From Achromobacter dolens (lineage in GTDB: Bacteria; Pseudomonadota; Gammaproteobacteria; Burkholderiales; Burkholderiaceae_B): a DNA stretch of 40,288 nt. Numbering within the stretch: the first letter of the stretch is position 1; the number at the start of each line of letters is the position of its first letter. The notes beneath the pieces are model-generated. The model was given only the letters and a program-made list of their open reading frames with translations. It was not told the DNA's origin and made no database searches. The position numbers were made by a program, and so were the translations under genes. The stretch lies in contig NZ_CADIJW010000049.1 in assembly GCF_902859745.1 (NCBI RefSeq), positions 1 through 40,288 on the forward strand, in the 5' to 3' direction. Below, one piece after another: positions 7,802-17,756 of this stretch.

Positions 7802-9334
7802 CTACTCCACGGTCGTATCGACGAACCGGAAGCGGATGTCGCCCGGCACTTCCAGGTTCTTCACGCGCTTGTTCACGCCGACGATGGTGTTCAGGCTGTA
7901 CAGCGGCAGTTCCAGCGCCTGGTCGGCCACGTAGCCGGCGATCTCCTGCAGCATGGCTTCGCGCTTCTTCACGTCATAGACGGTGCGCTGCGCTTCCAGC
8001 ATGGCGTTCAGCTTGGGATCGTTGTCGTATGGATTCCACTTCTGGCCCGAGTGGTACATCAGGTAGGCCGTGTTGTCGTAGTCGTAGGTCCAGCCGCCCC
8101 ACTGGTTCTGCCACATCTCGCCGGTCTTGCCGCCGGGGATGATGTCGTTGAGCAGCACGCCGGTCTCATACGGCTTGATGGTGGCGCGCACGCCCACCGC
8201 CTGCAGATAGCCCGACACCGCCTGGGCCACTTCGCGGAAGTTCGAATCGCTGCCGCGCACGTCGATCTGCACCGTCGCGCCCGGCTTGATGCCGGCGCCG
8301 GCCAGCAGCTTCTTGGCTTCGGCGGGGTTGAAGGGCAGGGGCTTCTGCTCGGGGTTGTAGCCGAACGACTGCGGACCCTGGAAGCTGGCGATGGTCTTGG
8401 CCTGGCCCAGCAGCAGTTGCTTGACGATGGTGTCGCGGTCCACCGCCATGATCAGCGCGCGGCGCACGTCGCGGTTCTGGGTGATGCCGTTCTTGGTGTT
8501 GTAGCGCAGCGCGAAGGCCACCGGGCCGCCGGTCGAGATGACGTCGGCGTTGCCGGACTTCTTGACCGTCTCGATCAGGCCCAGCGGGATCAGCGTGGCG
8601 ATGTCCACGCGCCCGGCCTGCAGTTCGGCGACCTGGGTGCCGGGTTCGCTGATGAAGCGGTAGACCACCTTGTCCAGCTTGGGCTTGCCGCCCCAGTAGT
8701 CGTCATTGCGCGCCAGGGTCACGTTGACCTTGGGCTGGTAGCTCTCGAACTTGAACGGGCCGGTGCCGACCGGGTGGGTGTTGAAGTTCTCCTCGCCCTT
8801 TTCCTGGATGTACTTGGGCGGCACGATCATGGCGCCGTAGCCGGCCAGCTTGGTCAGCAGCACGGGGTCGGGCTGCTTGAGGATGAAGTCGACGGTGTAC
8901 TCGTCCACCACCTTGACCTCGCCGATCGAGTCGTAGTTCGACTTCTGCGGGCCCTTGGCGCCTTCCGCGCCCAGCAGGCGCTCGAACGTGAACTTGACGG
9001 CCTCGGCGTTGAACGGCTCGCCGTTGTGGAACTTGACGCCCTGGCGCAGCGTGAAGCGCAGGCGTTTGTTGTCGTCCAGGTATTCCCACTTGGTGGCCAG
9101 GCCCGGCTGCAGCTTCAGGTCGGCGCCGCGCATGGTCAGCCCGTCGTACAGGTTGCTGCCGACCGAACCCCAGAAGGTCACGAAGGTGTCGATCGGATCC
9201 CAACTGCCCGGATCCTGGTTGATGGCGACGTTGAGCGTGCCGGCGGCCTGGGCGGTCGACAGGACCGCGGGCAGCGCGCCGCCCAGCGCCAGGGCCAGGG
9301 CGGTGGCGGTGAAGGTTTTGCGTAGGGAGAGCAT
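7802..9334 (-). CDS. Peptide ABC transporter solute-binding protein, DppA/SBP_bac_5
   Basis: This 510-residue periplasmic protein has a clear signal peptide (MLSLRKTFTATALALALGGA, cleavage near AQA-AG). The mature protein begins TLNVAINQDPGSWDPIDTF, the SBP_bac_5 opening. WEYLDDNKRLRFTLRQGVKF, HNGEPFNAEAVKFTFERLL and NTHPVGTGPFKF are diagnostic family segments. ATG 9334 is chosen over the TTG two codons upstream because a GGAG sequence lies 6 nt before it. The family captures peptides, glutathione or opine-like ligands; the ligand is not readable. Gene order ATPase, binding protein, two permeases, peptidase supports one uptake operon. Confidence 0.9.
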   Translation of the reverse strand: MLSLRKTFTATALALALGGALPAVLSTAQAAGTLNVAINQDPGSWDPIDTFVTFWGSVGSNLYDGLTMRGADLKLQPGLATKWEYLDDNKRLRFTLRQGVKFHNGEPFNAEAVKFTFERLLGAEGAKGPQKSNYDSIGEVKVVDEYTVDFILKQPDPVLLTKLAGYGAMIVPPKYIQEKGEENFNTHPVGTGPFKFESYQPKVNVTLARNDDYWGGKPKLDKVVYRFISEPGTQVAELQAGRVDIATLIPLGLIETVKKSGNADVISTGGPVAFALRYNTKNGITQNRDVRRALIMAVDRDTIVKQLLLGQAKTIASFQGPQSFGYNPEQKPLPFNPAEAKKLLAGAGIKPGATVQIDVRGSDSNFREVAQAVSGYLQAVGVRATIKPYETGVLLNDIIPGGKTGEMWQNQWGGWTYDYDNTAYLMYHSGQKWNPYDNDPKLNAMLEAQRTVYDVKKREAMLQEIAGYVADQALELPLYSLNTIVGVNKRVKNLEVPGDIRFRFVDTTVE

Positions 9335-9388
9335 GTTCAACTCCAGGGACGGGAAATCGGCCGGGCCGACGTGTAGAAAACGGAAGGT

Positions 9389-11242
<1,854 letters not shown>

Positions 11243-11251
11243 CGTGGATTC

Positions 11252-11764
11252 TCACAGCGAGGTGGCGGCGCGGGCGGCCTGGTCGTACAGGCCCGACAGG
11301 GCGCGCAGGGTATTGGCCAACTGGTGGCTGGCATCGTCCGCGGCGGGGGAGTCGATGAAGGGTTTCACCAGGCATTGCTCGCGCACTTCGGCGTAGCGCT
11401 GGATCGCGGCGGCGCCGGCATCGGTAGTGGTGTAGATCACTTCCTTGCCGGTCTTGGCGCTTTGCACCACGCCCAGCCGCTCCAGCTTCTTGAGCGAATA
11501 GTTCACCAGGTGGGTGTCTTCGACATTGAGCGTGAAGCAGATGTCCGCCAGTTTCTTGCCGCGGCCGCGATGGAACACGTGGTTCAGCACCAGGATGTCC
11601 AGCGAGGTCAGCTCGGGCAGCCCGGCACAGGCCATGCAGCGGACCATCCAGCGATTGAAGGCGTGCGAGGCGATGATCAGGCCGAACTCCACCTCGGACA
11701 GCTCCGGGGCGGACGAGGCGAGATGGGAGGAGGAAACAATGGCGTCCCGGACGGAAACAGGCAT
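11252..11764 (-). CDS. MarR-like winged-helix transcriptional regulator
   Basis: This 170-residue protein has a central winged helix: LPELTSLDILVLNHVFHRGR, then KLADICFTLNVEDTHLVNYS as the recognition region, then KKLERLGVVQSAKTGKEVIY as the wing. Flanking helices provide dimerisation. It matches the COG5631-like MarR group often found beside ABC importers. ATG 11764 is preferred; a TTG at 11794 is in frame. It is the first gene of the minus-strand peptide-importer run, 9 bp before the ATPase gene, and probably autoregulates and controls the operon. Upstream, GTGGATAT occurs twice (11820-11827 and 11848-11855), a weak operator candidate. Confidence 0.8.
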   Translation of the reverse strand: MPVSVRDAIVSSSHLASSAPELSEVEFGLIIASHAFNRWMVRCMACAGLPELTSLDILVLNHVFHRGRGKKLADICFTLNVEDTHLVNYSLKKLERLGVVQSAKTGKEVIYTTTDAGAAAIQRYAEVREQCLVKPFIDSPAADDASHQLANTLRALSGLYDQAARAATSL

Positions 11765-11936
11765 GGGAGGCAGATGGGGACGGATCGACAACAAAACGTT
11801 GGCGAATTATTGACGATTTGTGGATATGCAGGCATCCGGGATAACCCGTGGATATAAGCGGTCCCCGGGGTTCATGACCACAAGTTATTCCCGCGGCGGC
11901 GTCGTGGCCGCCGTCGCGATCTGACGCGAAGCCTCG

Positions 11937-12425
11937 CTATGCCGCGCCCGCCGATTCCTGCAACAGCCCCAGGTCGGGCGGGCGGTTCTCGATGATGGCT
12001 TCCATGCTGAAAAAGCCCGTCACGGTGGACAGTTCGAAGTCGGTGATGAGCTTCTGGTAGAAGCGGTCGTACCCGGCGATGCCGCGGCAGACCACCTGGA
12101 TCAGGTAGTCCCAGTCGCCGCCGATGCGGTAGAAGCCGGTCACTTCGGGCAGGCGTTCCACGTGCTTGCGGAAGCCGTCGGCCCATTCCTTGGCGTGATG
12201 GCTGGTGCGGATCATGACGAACACCGTCAGGTCCAGCCCGAGTTCGGCCAGGTTCACCTCGGCGCGGGTGCCGCGGATGATGCCGCAGGCATTCAGCCGC
12301 TGCAGTCGGCGCCAGCAGGCGTTCTGCGACAGGCCGACCCGGTCGGCCAGCTCGCGCTGCGACAGCGAGCCTTCGCGTTGCAGGCAGGAAATGATATTCA
12401 GATCAAACTTGTCAATTTTTTCCAT
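11937..12425 (-). CDS. Lrp/AsnC-family transcriptional regulator
   Basis: This 162-residue protein has the canonical layout. The N-terminal HTH (MEKIDKFDLNIISCLQREGS, then LSQRELADRVGLSQNACWRR) is followed by LQRLNACGIIRGTRAEVN. A C-terminal RAM/AsnC effector domain includes VTGFYRIGGDWDYLIQVVCR. It lies head-to-head with the class V PLP enzyme across a 122-bp AT-rich region and is likely its local regulator, responding to an amino acid or related amine. A good sigma70-like promoter lies upstream (12455-12484). Confidence 0.9.
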   Translation of the reverse strand: MEKIDKFDLNIISCLQREGSLSQRELADRVGLSQNACWRRLQRLNACGIIRGTRAEVNLAELGLDLTVFVMIRTSHHAKEWADGFRKHVERLPEVTGFYRIGGDWDYLIQVVCRGIAGYDRFYQKLITDFELSTVTGFFSMEAIIENRPPDLGLLQESAGAA

Positions 12426-12547
12426 GAATTCGATCAGATGATCTATTTTCAGAGATTTTAAGGAAAATTTAGGTGAGGTTTCAAAATTCCTTCCATCGTA
12501 TGATATTCCGATAATTTTCCTGCCAGCCGTTTCATCGAATCCGCACC
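12426..12547. promoter_or_regulatory. AT-rich divergent regulatory region between lrp-like and class V PLP genes
   Basis: This 122-bp stretch is markedly richer in A/T than the rest of the window, with AAGGAAAATTT (12460-12470) and its imperfect inverse AAAATTCCTT (12483-12492). Such A/T-rich imperfect palindromes fit Lrp-family binding. On the plus strand TATGAT (12499-12504) and GATAAT (12510-12515) are -10-like without a clear -35, as expected for an Lrp-activated promoter. Confidence 0.5.
12455..12484 (-). promoter_or_regulatory. Sigma70-like promoter of the Lrp/AsnC gene
   Basis: Read on the minus strand, TTGAAA (12484-12479) and TAAAAT (12460-12455) each match the consensus at 5 of 6 positions and are 18 bp apart. 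The start codon is 30 bp downstream of the -10. The inverted A/T-rich arms overlap this promoter, which would allow autorepression. Confidence 0.55.
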
Positions 12548-14023
12548 ATGTCTACCCAAGCGACCCCGGCCGTCACAGGGCCGTTGCGCCAGTTCCAGCA
12601 ATCCCTGCAATCCCCCGACATCATCGCCAGCCTGGCCGACGGCCTGATCGGCAAGGACGCCGTCATCGAAGGCCCCTTTGGCCTCAAGCCGCTGGTCTAC
12701 GCCGACTACGTCGCCTCGGGCCGCGCGCTCATGCAGGTCGAGCGCTTCGTCCTGGAACACGTGCTGCCGTATTACGCCAATTCGCACACCGAGGCCTCGT
12801 TCTGCGGCGGCTTCATCACGCGCCTGCGGCGCGAGGCGCGCGCCGTGGTCGGCCGCTGCTGCGGCGCGGACGACGAACACGCCGTGATCTTCTCCGGCTC
12901 GGGCGCCACCATGGGCATCAACCGCCTGGTGCACCTGTTCGGCGTGCCGGCCGCGCTGGCGGCGGGGCGCAAGGTGCGGGTCGTCATCGGCCCCTACGAG
13001 CATCATTCCAACATCCTGCCGTGGCGCGAATGCGGCGCCGACATCGTCGTGCTGGCGGAAAGCCCGCAGGGCGGCCCGGATCTGGGCGAACTCGACGCCG
13101 CGCTGCGGGCCCCGGACGGCACGCTGGTCATCTGCGCGCTGTCGGCCGCCTCCAACGTCACCGGCATCGTCGCCGACGTCGAGGCGATCACCCGCCGCGT
13201 GAAGCGCGCCGGCGCCCGGATGATCTGGGACTACGCCGGCGGCGCGCCGTACCTGGACATCCGCATGACGCCCGCGGCCGATGCCCCGATCGACGCCATC
13301 GTGTTCTCGCCGCACAAGTTCATCGGCGGGCCCGGCGCGTCCGGCATCCTGATCGTGCGCCGCGACGCGGTCGTGCCGACCACGCCGACCTTCCCGGGCG
13401 GGGGCACCGTCAAGTTCGTATCGCCCAGCCACCACGACTACAGCGCCAGCCTGGAAGCGCGCGAAGAGGCCGGCACCCCCAACGTGGTCGGCGACATCCG
13501 CGCCGCGCTGGTGCTGCTGGTCAAGGAAGCGCTGGGCGCCGACCTGATGGCGCGGCGCAACGCCGCCTTCGTGCGGCGCGCGCTGGCGCGCTGGCAGGGC
13601 GATCCCCGCCTGGAACTGCTGGGGTCGCTGAGCGCGCCGAGACTGCCGATCTTCTCCTTCCGCGTGCGCAACGGCCAGGGCGGCTACGTGCACCAGCAAC
13701 TGGTCACGCGCATGCTGAGCGACCGCTTCGGCATCCAGGCCCGCGGCGGCTGCGCCTGCGCCGGGCCTTACGTGCACAACCTGCTGGAGATCGACGAGGC
13801 CGAATCGGCGCGCATGCGCCAGGCCATCCTCGATGGCCGCGAAATCGAAAAGCCGGGCTTTGTCCGCCTGAATTTCAGCGTGCTGCTGTCCGAGGCCAAG
13901 GCCGACTTCATCCTGGATTCGGTGCTGGCGCTGGCCGCCGACGCTACCGAGTTCGAAGACCGCTACGACTTCGATCCCGCTCGCGCCATCTTCTTCCCGC
14001 GGCCCGCCTCGGCGGTGGCCTGA
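12548..14023 (+). CDS. Class V PLP-dependent enzyme, cysteine desulfurase-like
   Basis: This 491-residue protein has a class V aminotransferase fold. VIFSGSGATMGINRLVHL binds the cofactor phosphate, EHHSN (151-155) stacks on PLP, IWDYAGGAPY holds Asp228, and FSPHKFIGG holds the Schiff-base Lys257. The stretch ARGGCACAGPYVH (about 398-410) has cysteines where desulfurases and related enzymes carry a flexible active-site loop. At about 490 residues it is longer than IscS/SufS and has a different N-terminus (GLIGKDAVIEGPFGLKPLVY). It could release sulfur or selenium, or act as a lyase on an amino acid; specificity is open. It is divergent from an Lrp-family regulator, which suggests an amino-acid inducer. 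Confidence 0.85.
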   Translation: MSTQATPAVTGPLRQFQQSLQSPDIIASLADGLIGKDAVIEGPFGLKPLVYADYVASGRALMQVERFVLEHVLPYYANSHTEASFCGGFITRLRREARAVVGRCCGADDEHAVIFSGSGATMGINRLVHLFGVPAALAAGRKVRVVIGPYEHHSNILPWRECGADIVVLAESPQGGPDLGELDAALRAPDGTLVICALSAASNVTGIVADVEAITRRVKRAGARMIWDYAGGAPYLDIRMTPAADAPIDAIVFSPHKFIGGPGASGILIVRRDAVVPTTPTFPGGGTVKFVSPSHHDYSASLEAREEAGTPNVVGDIRAALVLLVKEALGADLMARRNAAFVRRALARWQGDPRLELLGSLSAPRLPIFSFRVRNGQGGYVHQQLVTRMLSDRFGIQARGGCACAGPYVHNLLEIDEAESARMRQAILDGREIEKPGFVRLNFSVLLSEAKADFILDSVLALAADATEFEDRYDFDPARAIFFPRPASAVA

Positions 14024-14044
14024 CGCGGCTGGCGGCCACGCATC

Positions 14045-14062
14045 GCGGGGGCCTGGCCCCGC
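14045..14062. terminator. GC-rich hairpin between convergent genes
   Basis: GCGGGG and CCCCGC form a 6-bp stem with a 6-nt loop in the 54-bp gap between two converging genes. There is no T-run on either side, so termination there is only a suggestion. Confidence 0.3.
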
Positions 14063-14077
14063 TGCGCGGCCGTCCCT

Positions 14078-14443
14078 TCATTCCTTCATGTAGGGGCCGC
14101 AGGTATTGATCCACGCGGTCTTGAGCGCGGCCAGGTCGTCGGGCCGGTCCTTCATTGCGCGCACGGTCTTGTCGGGAAATTCCCCGCCGTCGCGCACGCA
14201 TTGCTCGTAGTCATCGACCAGCTCGAACTCCATGTCCAGCAGGTCCAGCCGACCCTGGCACAGCGGCGCGTTCAGCTCCTGCCAGTTGGCGGTCTCGCGT
14301 CCCTTCTGCACGTTCACCGCTTCCTGGTAGCGGGCGGCGCTGGCGTCGAACCGCGCCACGCATTCCTTGGCCGCGTGGGCGGCGCCCGGCGGCAGGACAC
14401 AGGCGAGCAGGAGCAGGATGGGCAGGGGGCGGATCGGGATCAT
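14078..14443 (-). CDS. Small secreted protein with four cysteines, unknown function
   Basis: This 121-residue protein is not recognised. The N-terminus MIPIRPLPILLLLACVLPPG with AHA-AK is a Sec signal peptide. The mature part (about 97 residues) has four Cys (KECVARF, APLCQGR, YEQCVRD, NTCGPY), suggesting two disulfides, and looks mainly helical and acidic. ATG 14443 is chosen because the signal peptide begins there. It stands alone on the minus strand between the class V enzyme and fmdA. A periplasmic location is likely. Confidence 0.6.
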   Translation of the reverse strand: MIPIRPLPILLLLACVLPPGAAHAAKECVARFDASAARYQEAVNVQKGRETANWQELNAPLCQGRLDLLDMEFELVDDYEQCVRDGGEFPDKTVRAMKDRPDDLAALKTAWINTCGPYMKE

Positions 14444-14762
14444 GGACGGGGCTTCCGGCGCGGCGGGGCCGCGCAATGCAATGGGCGGATCATAACTGCC
14501 GGACGAGTCGTCACTCGCGCCGTATTCTTTTTTCCTGTTTCCCGGTAGTGGGAAACGCGCGTGTCAGCGAGTTCGCCAGCGGCGGGCGCGCGCCCTGCGC
14601 GGCCGCATGCTGCATGGAAAACCAGTATGGCAATCAATGCAAACGCGTCTACCATCGTTCACACGTCAAGGAATCGAAGATCCAATCCCCACATGCGAAA
14701 TTGGACGCGCCTTCCAGCTTAAGTTCTGTTTTATCAACACGTTGCGTTGGAGATGAAAGAGA
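14444..14762. other. 319-bp intergenic region upstream of fmdA
   Basis: No gene is seen. It contains a perfect inverted repeat GTTTCCC-ggtagt-GGGAAAC (14537-14556) after a T6 run (14528-14533). The region nearest fmdA becomes less GC-rich (TTAAGTTCTGTTTTATCAAC, 14719-14738) and must carry the fmdA promoter, but no convincing -35/-10 pair can be named. A ribosome site GGAGATGAAAGAGA precedes the fmdA ATG. Confidence 0.4.
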
Positions 14763-15992
14763 ATGACCGATACCCTCATTCAGGTCGACCTGACCCAGTC
14801 CCCCTACGAGAACAAGCAGATCCACAACCGCTGGCATCCGGATATCCCGATGGCCGTCTGGGTCAAGCCCGGCGATGATTTCATCCTGGAGACCTACGAC
14901 TGGACCGGCGGCGCCATCAAGAACGACGACAGCGCCGACGATGTGCGCGACGTCGACCTGTCCACCGTGCATTTCCTGTCCGGCCCCGTCGGCGTCGAAG
15001 GCGCCGAGCCCGGCGACCTGCTGGTGGTGGACCTGCTGGATATCGGCGCCAAGCCCGACAGCCTGTGGGGCTTCAATGGCTTTTTCAGCAAGAACAACGG
15101 CGGCGGTTTTCTCACCGACCATTTCCCCCATGCGCAGAAATCCATCTGGGATTTCCACGGCATGTTCACCTCGTCGCGGCACATCCCGGGCGTCAGCTTC
15201 GCCGGCCTGATCCATCCCGGCCTGATCGGCTGCCTGCCCGACAAGAAGCTGCTGGACACCTGGAACCAGCGCGAGCAGGCGCTGATCGACACCAACCCGA
15301 ACCGCGTGCCGCCGCTGGCCAATCCGCCGGCGCCCAAGACGGCGCACATGGGCGCGCTGCAAGGGGCCGAGCGCGAGCGCGCGGCGGCAGAGGGCGCGCG
15401 CACCGTGCCCCCGCGCGAGCATGGCGGCAACTGCGACATCAAGGATCTGTCGCGCGGCGCGCGGGTGTTCTTCCCGGTCTACGTCAAGGGCGGCGGCCTG
15501 TCGGTGGGCGACCTGCATTTCTCGCAGGGCGACGGCGAGATCACCTTCTGCGGCGCCATCGAGATGGCCGGCTGGGTGCACATGCGCGTCACGCTGATCA
15601 AGGGCGGCATGGACAAGTACGCCATCCGCAACCCGATCTTCAAGCCCAGCCCGATCACGCCGGCCTACAAGGACTTCCTGATCTTCGAGGGCATCTCGGT
15701 GGACGAGGGCGGCAAGCAGCACTACCTGGACGTGAACGTGGCCTACCGCCAGGCCTGCCTGAACGCCATCGAATACCTGAAGAAGTTCGGCTATTCGGGC
15801 GCGCAGGCGTACTCGATCCTGGGCACGGCGCCGGTGCAGGGGCACATCAGCGGGGTGGTGGACATTCCCAACTCCTGCGCCACGCTGTGGCTGCCGACCG
15901 AGATCTTCGATTTCGACATCCAGCCCTCGGCCTCCGGGCCGATCAAGCACATCAAGGGCGGCGTCGACATGCCCTTGTCGCGCGACCGCTGA
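14763..15992 (+). CDS. fmdA: Formamidase
   Basis: This 409-residue protein is close to the formamidase/acetamidase family across its length. Diagnostic segments are HNRWHPDIPMAVWVKPGD, ETYDWTGGAIKNDD, VHFLSGPVGVEGAEPGDLL, HGMFTSSRHIPGVSFAGLIH, REHGGNCDIKDLSRGARVFF, GDLHFSQGDGEITFCGAIEM and YSILGTAPVQGHISGVVDIP. The enzyme hydrolyses formamide to formate and ammonia (some members also act on acetamide) in the cytosol, supplying nitrogen. Length matches characterised FmdA. fmdB follows 24 bp later, the standard pair. No amide transporter or regulator gene lies directly beside it. Confidence 0.93.
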   Translation: MTDTLIQVDLTQSPYENKQIHNRWHPDIPMAVWVKPGDDFILETYDWTGGAIKNDDSADDVRDVDLSTVHFLSGPVGVEGAEPGDLLVVDLLDIGAKPDSLWGFNGFFSKNNGGGFLTDHFPHAQKSIWDFHGMFTSSRHIPGVSFAGLIHPGLIGCLPDKKLLDTWNQREQALIDTNPNRVPPLANPPAPKTAHMGALQGAERERAAAEGARTVPPREHGGNCDIKDLSRGARVFFPVYVKGGGLSVGDLHFSQGDGEITFCGAIEMAGWVHMRVTLIKGGMDKYAIRNPIFKPSPITPAYKDFLIFEGISVDEGGKQHYLDVNVAYRQACLNAIEYLKKFGYSGAQAYSILGTAPVQGHISGVVDIPNSCATLWLPTEIFDFDIQPSASGPIKHIKGGVDMPLSRDR

Positions 15993-16016
15993 AGCGCCCG
16001 CGCCAAGGAGACCGAC

Positions 16017-16349
16017 ATGCCCATGTATGACTACGCTTGTGCCGACTGCGGCGAGTTCGCGGCGCTGCGGCCGCTGGCGCAATGGCGCGATCCAGCCGAT
16101 TGTCCGCGCTGCGGCGCGGCGTCGAACCGCATCGTTGGCGGCGCGCCCGCGATCTCGGCGCTGTCGTCGGCCGTCAACCGCGCCCATGCCGCCAACGAAC
16201 GCAGCGCCAACGAGCCGCGCAGCTCGCGTTCGGGACACGGCATGAATTGCGGTTGTTGCGCTGGCGGACGCAAGTCCGGCAGGACCCGCGCCACGGCCGA
16301 CGGCGCCAAGTCCTTCGCCGGTGCGCGGCCCTGGATGATCAGCCACTGA
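16017..16349 (+). CDS. fmdB: FmdB-family zinc-ribbon protein
   Basis: This 110-residue protein has an N-terminal zinc ribbon: MPMYDYACADCGEF and DCPRCGAASNRIV supply Cys8, Cys11, Cys29 and Cys32, the FmdB/putative regulatory domain pattern. The rest is low in structure and contains MNCGCCAGGRK near residues 76-85, a second cysteine cluster, and a C-terminal SFAGARPWMISH. FmdB was named as a putative regulator of formamidase in Methylophilus; a direct regulatory role is not proved. It lies 24 bp after fmdA and is followed by a strong terminator, so the two genes form one transcript. Confidence 0.88.
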   Translation: MPMYDYACADCGEFAALRPLAQWRDPADCPRCGAASNRIVGGAPAISALSSAVNRAHAANERSANEPRSSRSGHGMNCGCCAGGRKSGRTRATADGAKSFAGARPWMISH

Positions 16350-16367
16350 CGCCGGCTGCGCGCAATC

Positions 16368-16394
16368 AAGCGAGGCGGCCGCCTCGCTTTTTTT
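16368..16394 (+). terminator. Rho-independent terminator after fmdAB
   Basis: A perfect 22-bp palindrome (16368-16389, core GCGAGGCGGCCGCCTCGC) is followed by a T-run to 16394. It begins 18 bp after the fmdB stop and reaches to the stop of the converging minus-strand gene. The T-run marks plus-strand termination. Confidence 0.88.
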
Positions 16395-16395
16395 C

Positions 16396-17142
16396 TTACT
16401 GCGGCGCGGCTTCCAGCGGCGCCACGGCGGCGCCCTGGATCTTGTGGCGCGCCAGCGCCTCGGCCACGAAACCGCTTTTCTTCATGGCTTCGACAAAGGC
16501 GGCCAGGTAGGCGCTGGCCTTGGCGCCACGGCTTTTGGGCACGCCCATGGCCTGGCGGATCAGCATGAAGTGGCCGTCCAGCAGGCGCAGGCCGCCCAGG
16601 CGCTGCGCATCGGCTTGCAGTTGCTGTTTGACGCCGGCGGCCACTTCCATGTTTTCCTTGACGAAGGTGTCGACCACCGCGGGCGAGGTGGGCGCGCGGA
16701 ACAGCTCGGCGTGCTTGATTTCGCGCGTCAGGTACAGATCATAGGCGCTGCCCTTGCCGACCACCACGCGCTGGCCGGCGCGGTCCACCTCTTCCATGCG
16801 GGTGATGGGCGAATCGTCGCGCACCAGGTAAGCGCCCTCGATCACCACATAGGGCGCGGTGAAGGCGATCTGCTCGCCGCGCAGCGGATCGATCGCGAAA
16901 AAGCCCACGTCGGCCTGCTCGGCGGCGACCGCGTTGACCGATTCGCCGGCGGACTTGAACACCACCAGTTCCAGCTTCACGTCGAGCCGGCGGGCCAGTT
17001 CCGTGGCCAGGTCGACCGACACGCCGCCGGGCGCGCCGGTGTCGGGATGGGTGTTGGCCAGGATCGGGTTGCCCAGGTTGATGGAGGCGCGCAGCGTGCC
17101 CGTCGGGGCAAACGCGTCGAGCAGTTCGTGATCGGTCTTCAT
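16396..17142 (-). CDS. Amino-acid-type solute-binding domain protein lacking a signal peptide
   Basis: This 248-residue protein has the SBP_bac_3 fold: GTLRASINLGNPILANTHPD, GGVSVDLATELARRLDVKLE, then QADVGFFAIDPLRGEQIAFT and GQRVVVGKGSAYDLYL. The start at ATG 17142 has a strong GAAGGAAG ribosome site, and the protein begins MKTDHELLDAFAPTGTLRAS with no hydrophobic stretch. Thus no Sec signal is visible, although the family normally works in the periplasm. It may be a cytosolic ligand-binding protein or use another export path. No ABC permease or ATPase is adjacent. It converges on the fmdAB terminator. Confidence 0.8.
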   Translation of the reverse strand: MKTDHELLDAFAPTGTLRASINLGNPILANTHPDTGAPGGVSVDLATELARRLDVKLELVVFKSAGESVNAVAAEQADVGFFAIDPLRGEQIAFTAPYVVIEGAYLVRDDSPITRMEEVDRAGQRVVVGKGSAYDLYLTREIKHAELFRAPTSPAVVDTFVKENMEVAAGVKQQLQADAQRLGGLRLLDGHFMLIRQAMGVPKSRGAKASAYLAAFVEAMKKSGFVAEALARHKIQGAAVAPLEAAPQ

Positions 17143-17210
17143 GGATCTTCCTTCCTCGAGGGACGCCGCCGGTGTCGCGGCGGCGCGGCATGTGCAGCCC
17201 AGAGAATAGC

Positions 17211-17229
17211 CGCAAGCGAGGCGCTTGCG
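17211..17229. other. Perfect hairpin upstream of the SBP_bac_3 gene
   Basis: CGCAAGCG and CGCTTGCG form an 8-bp perfect stem with a 3-nt loop in the 152-bp gap between the lipoprotein stop and the binding-protein start (both minus strand). No T-run follows. It could end the lipoprotein transcript or act as an operator. Confidence 0.35.
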
Positions 17230-17294
17230 TGTCGCTGGCGGCGCCGACGGCAGGGCGCGGGGCCCGCCGCCGGCGCGCGGCCGGTGACGCCGCG

Positions 17295-17714
17295 CTATTG
17301 CGCGCGGCGCAGCACGTAGTGCGGCGCCAGCGGACCGGTGGGGCGGGTGCCGTCGCGGTACAGCATGATCACCTGGTTCTCGGCGACGAAGTAGCGCTGG
17401 CTGTCGCCGGAGGCGTCCAGCCGGATGGTGCTGCCGTCGGATTCCCAACTGAAGGTGCCGGCCACCGCTTCAGGCTGCGGCTGGCGATCCAGGTATTGCG
17501 TGGTGCGCTCGTAGCGGCCGTCCTTCATCAGCGTCAGCCGGGTGCGGATGCCGGGGCAGTCGGCGCAGGGCAGGGTGCCCTCGTAGCTGCCGGGCCAGTC
17601 CAGCGAGTCGCGCGCCGTGTGGTTGTCCACGGGCACGGCGGCCGTGTGTCGGGAAGGGGCGCAGCCGGCAAGCAGGGCGACTGTCAGGGTGCAGGTCAAG
17701 GTGGTTTTCATCAT
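17295..17714 (-). CDS. NlpE-like outer-membrane lipoprotein
   Basis: This 139-residue protein starts MMKTTLTCTLTVALLAGCAP: a lipoprotein signal with lipobox LAGC (Cys18). The mature domain has WPGSYEGTLPCADCPGIRTR, the NlpE N-terminal signature with its CxxC, followed by LTLMKDGRYERTTQYL and GTFSWESDGSTIRLD, a small beta-barrel pattern. NlpE proteins act in copper or envelope stress sensing at the outer membrane. Here only the N-terminal domain is present, as in many NlpE_N proteins. The first ATG (17714) is preferred because AGGAG lies 7 nt upstream. A perfect inverted repeat lies in its 5' region. Confidence 0.82.
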   Translation of the reverse strand: MMKTTLTCTLTVALLAGCAPSRHTAAVPVDNHTARDSLDWPGSYEGTLPCADCPGIRTRLTLMKDGRYERTTQYLDRQPQPEAVAGTFSWESDGSTIRLDASGDSQRYFVAENQVIMLYRDGTRPTGPLAPHYVLRRAQ

Positions 17715-17733
17715 GGCGAGCTCCTGTGTTGCG

Positions 17734-17756
17734 GTGCGTCCACGATACGGACGCAC
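17734..17756. promoter_or_regulatory. Inverted repeat upstream of the NlpE-like gene
   Basis: GTGCGTCC (17734-17741) and GGACGCAC (17749-17756) are perfect 8-bp arms around 7 bp that include a -10-like TATCGT on the minus strand. It lies 20 bp upstream of the lipoprotein start. It fits an operator or a 5'-leader hairpin; the cognate regulator is unknown. Confidence 0.4.

Noticed and set aside
14528-14556. T6 run plus GTTTCCC hairpin as a terminator
   Set aside because: The T-run precedes the stem on the plus strand, and no T-run follows on the minus strand, so it does not fit a Rho-independent terminator in either direction.
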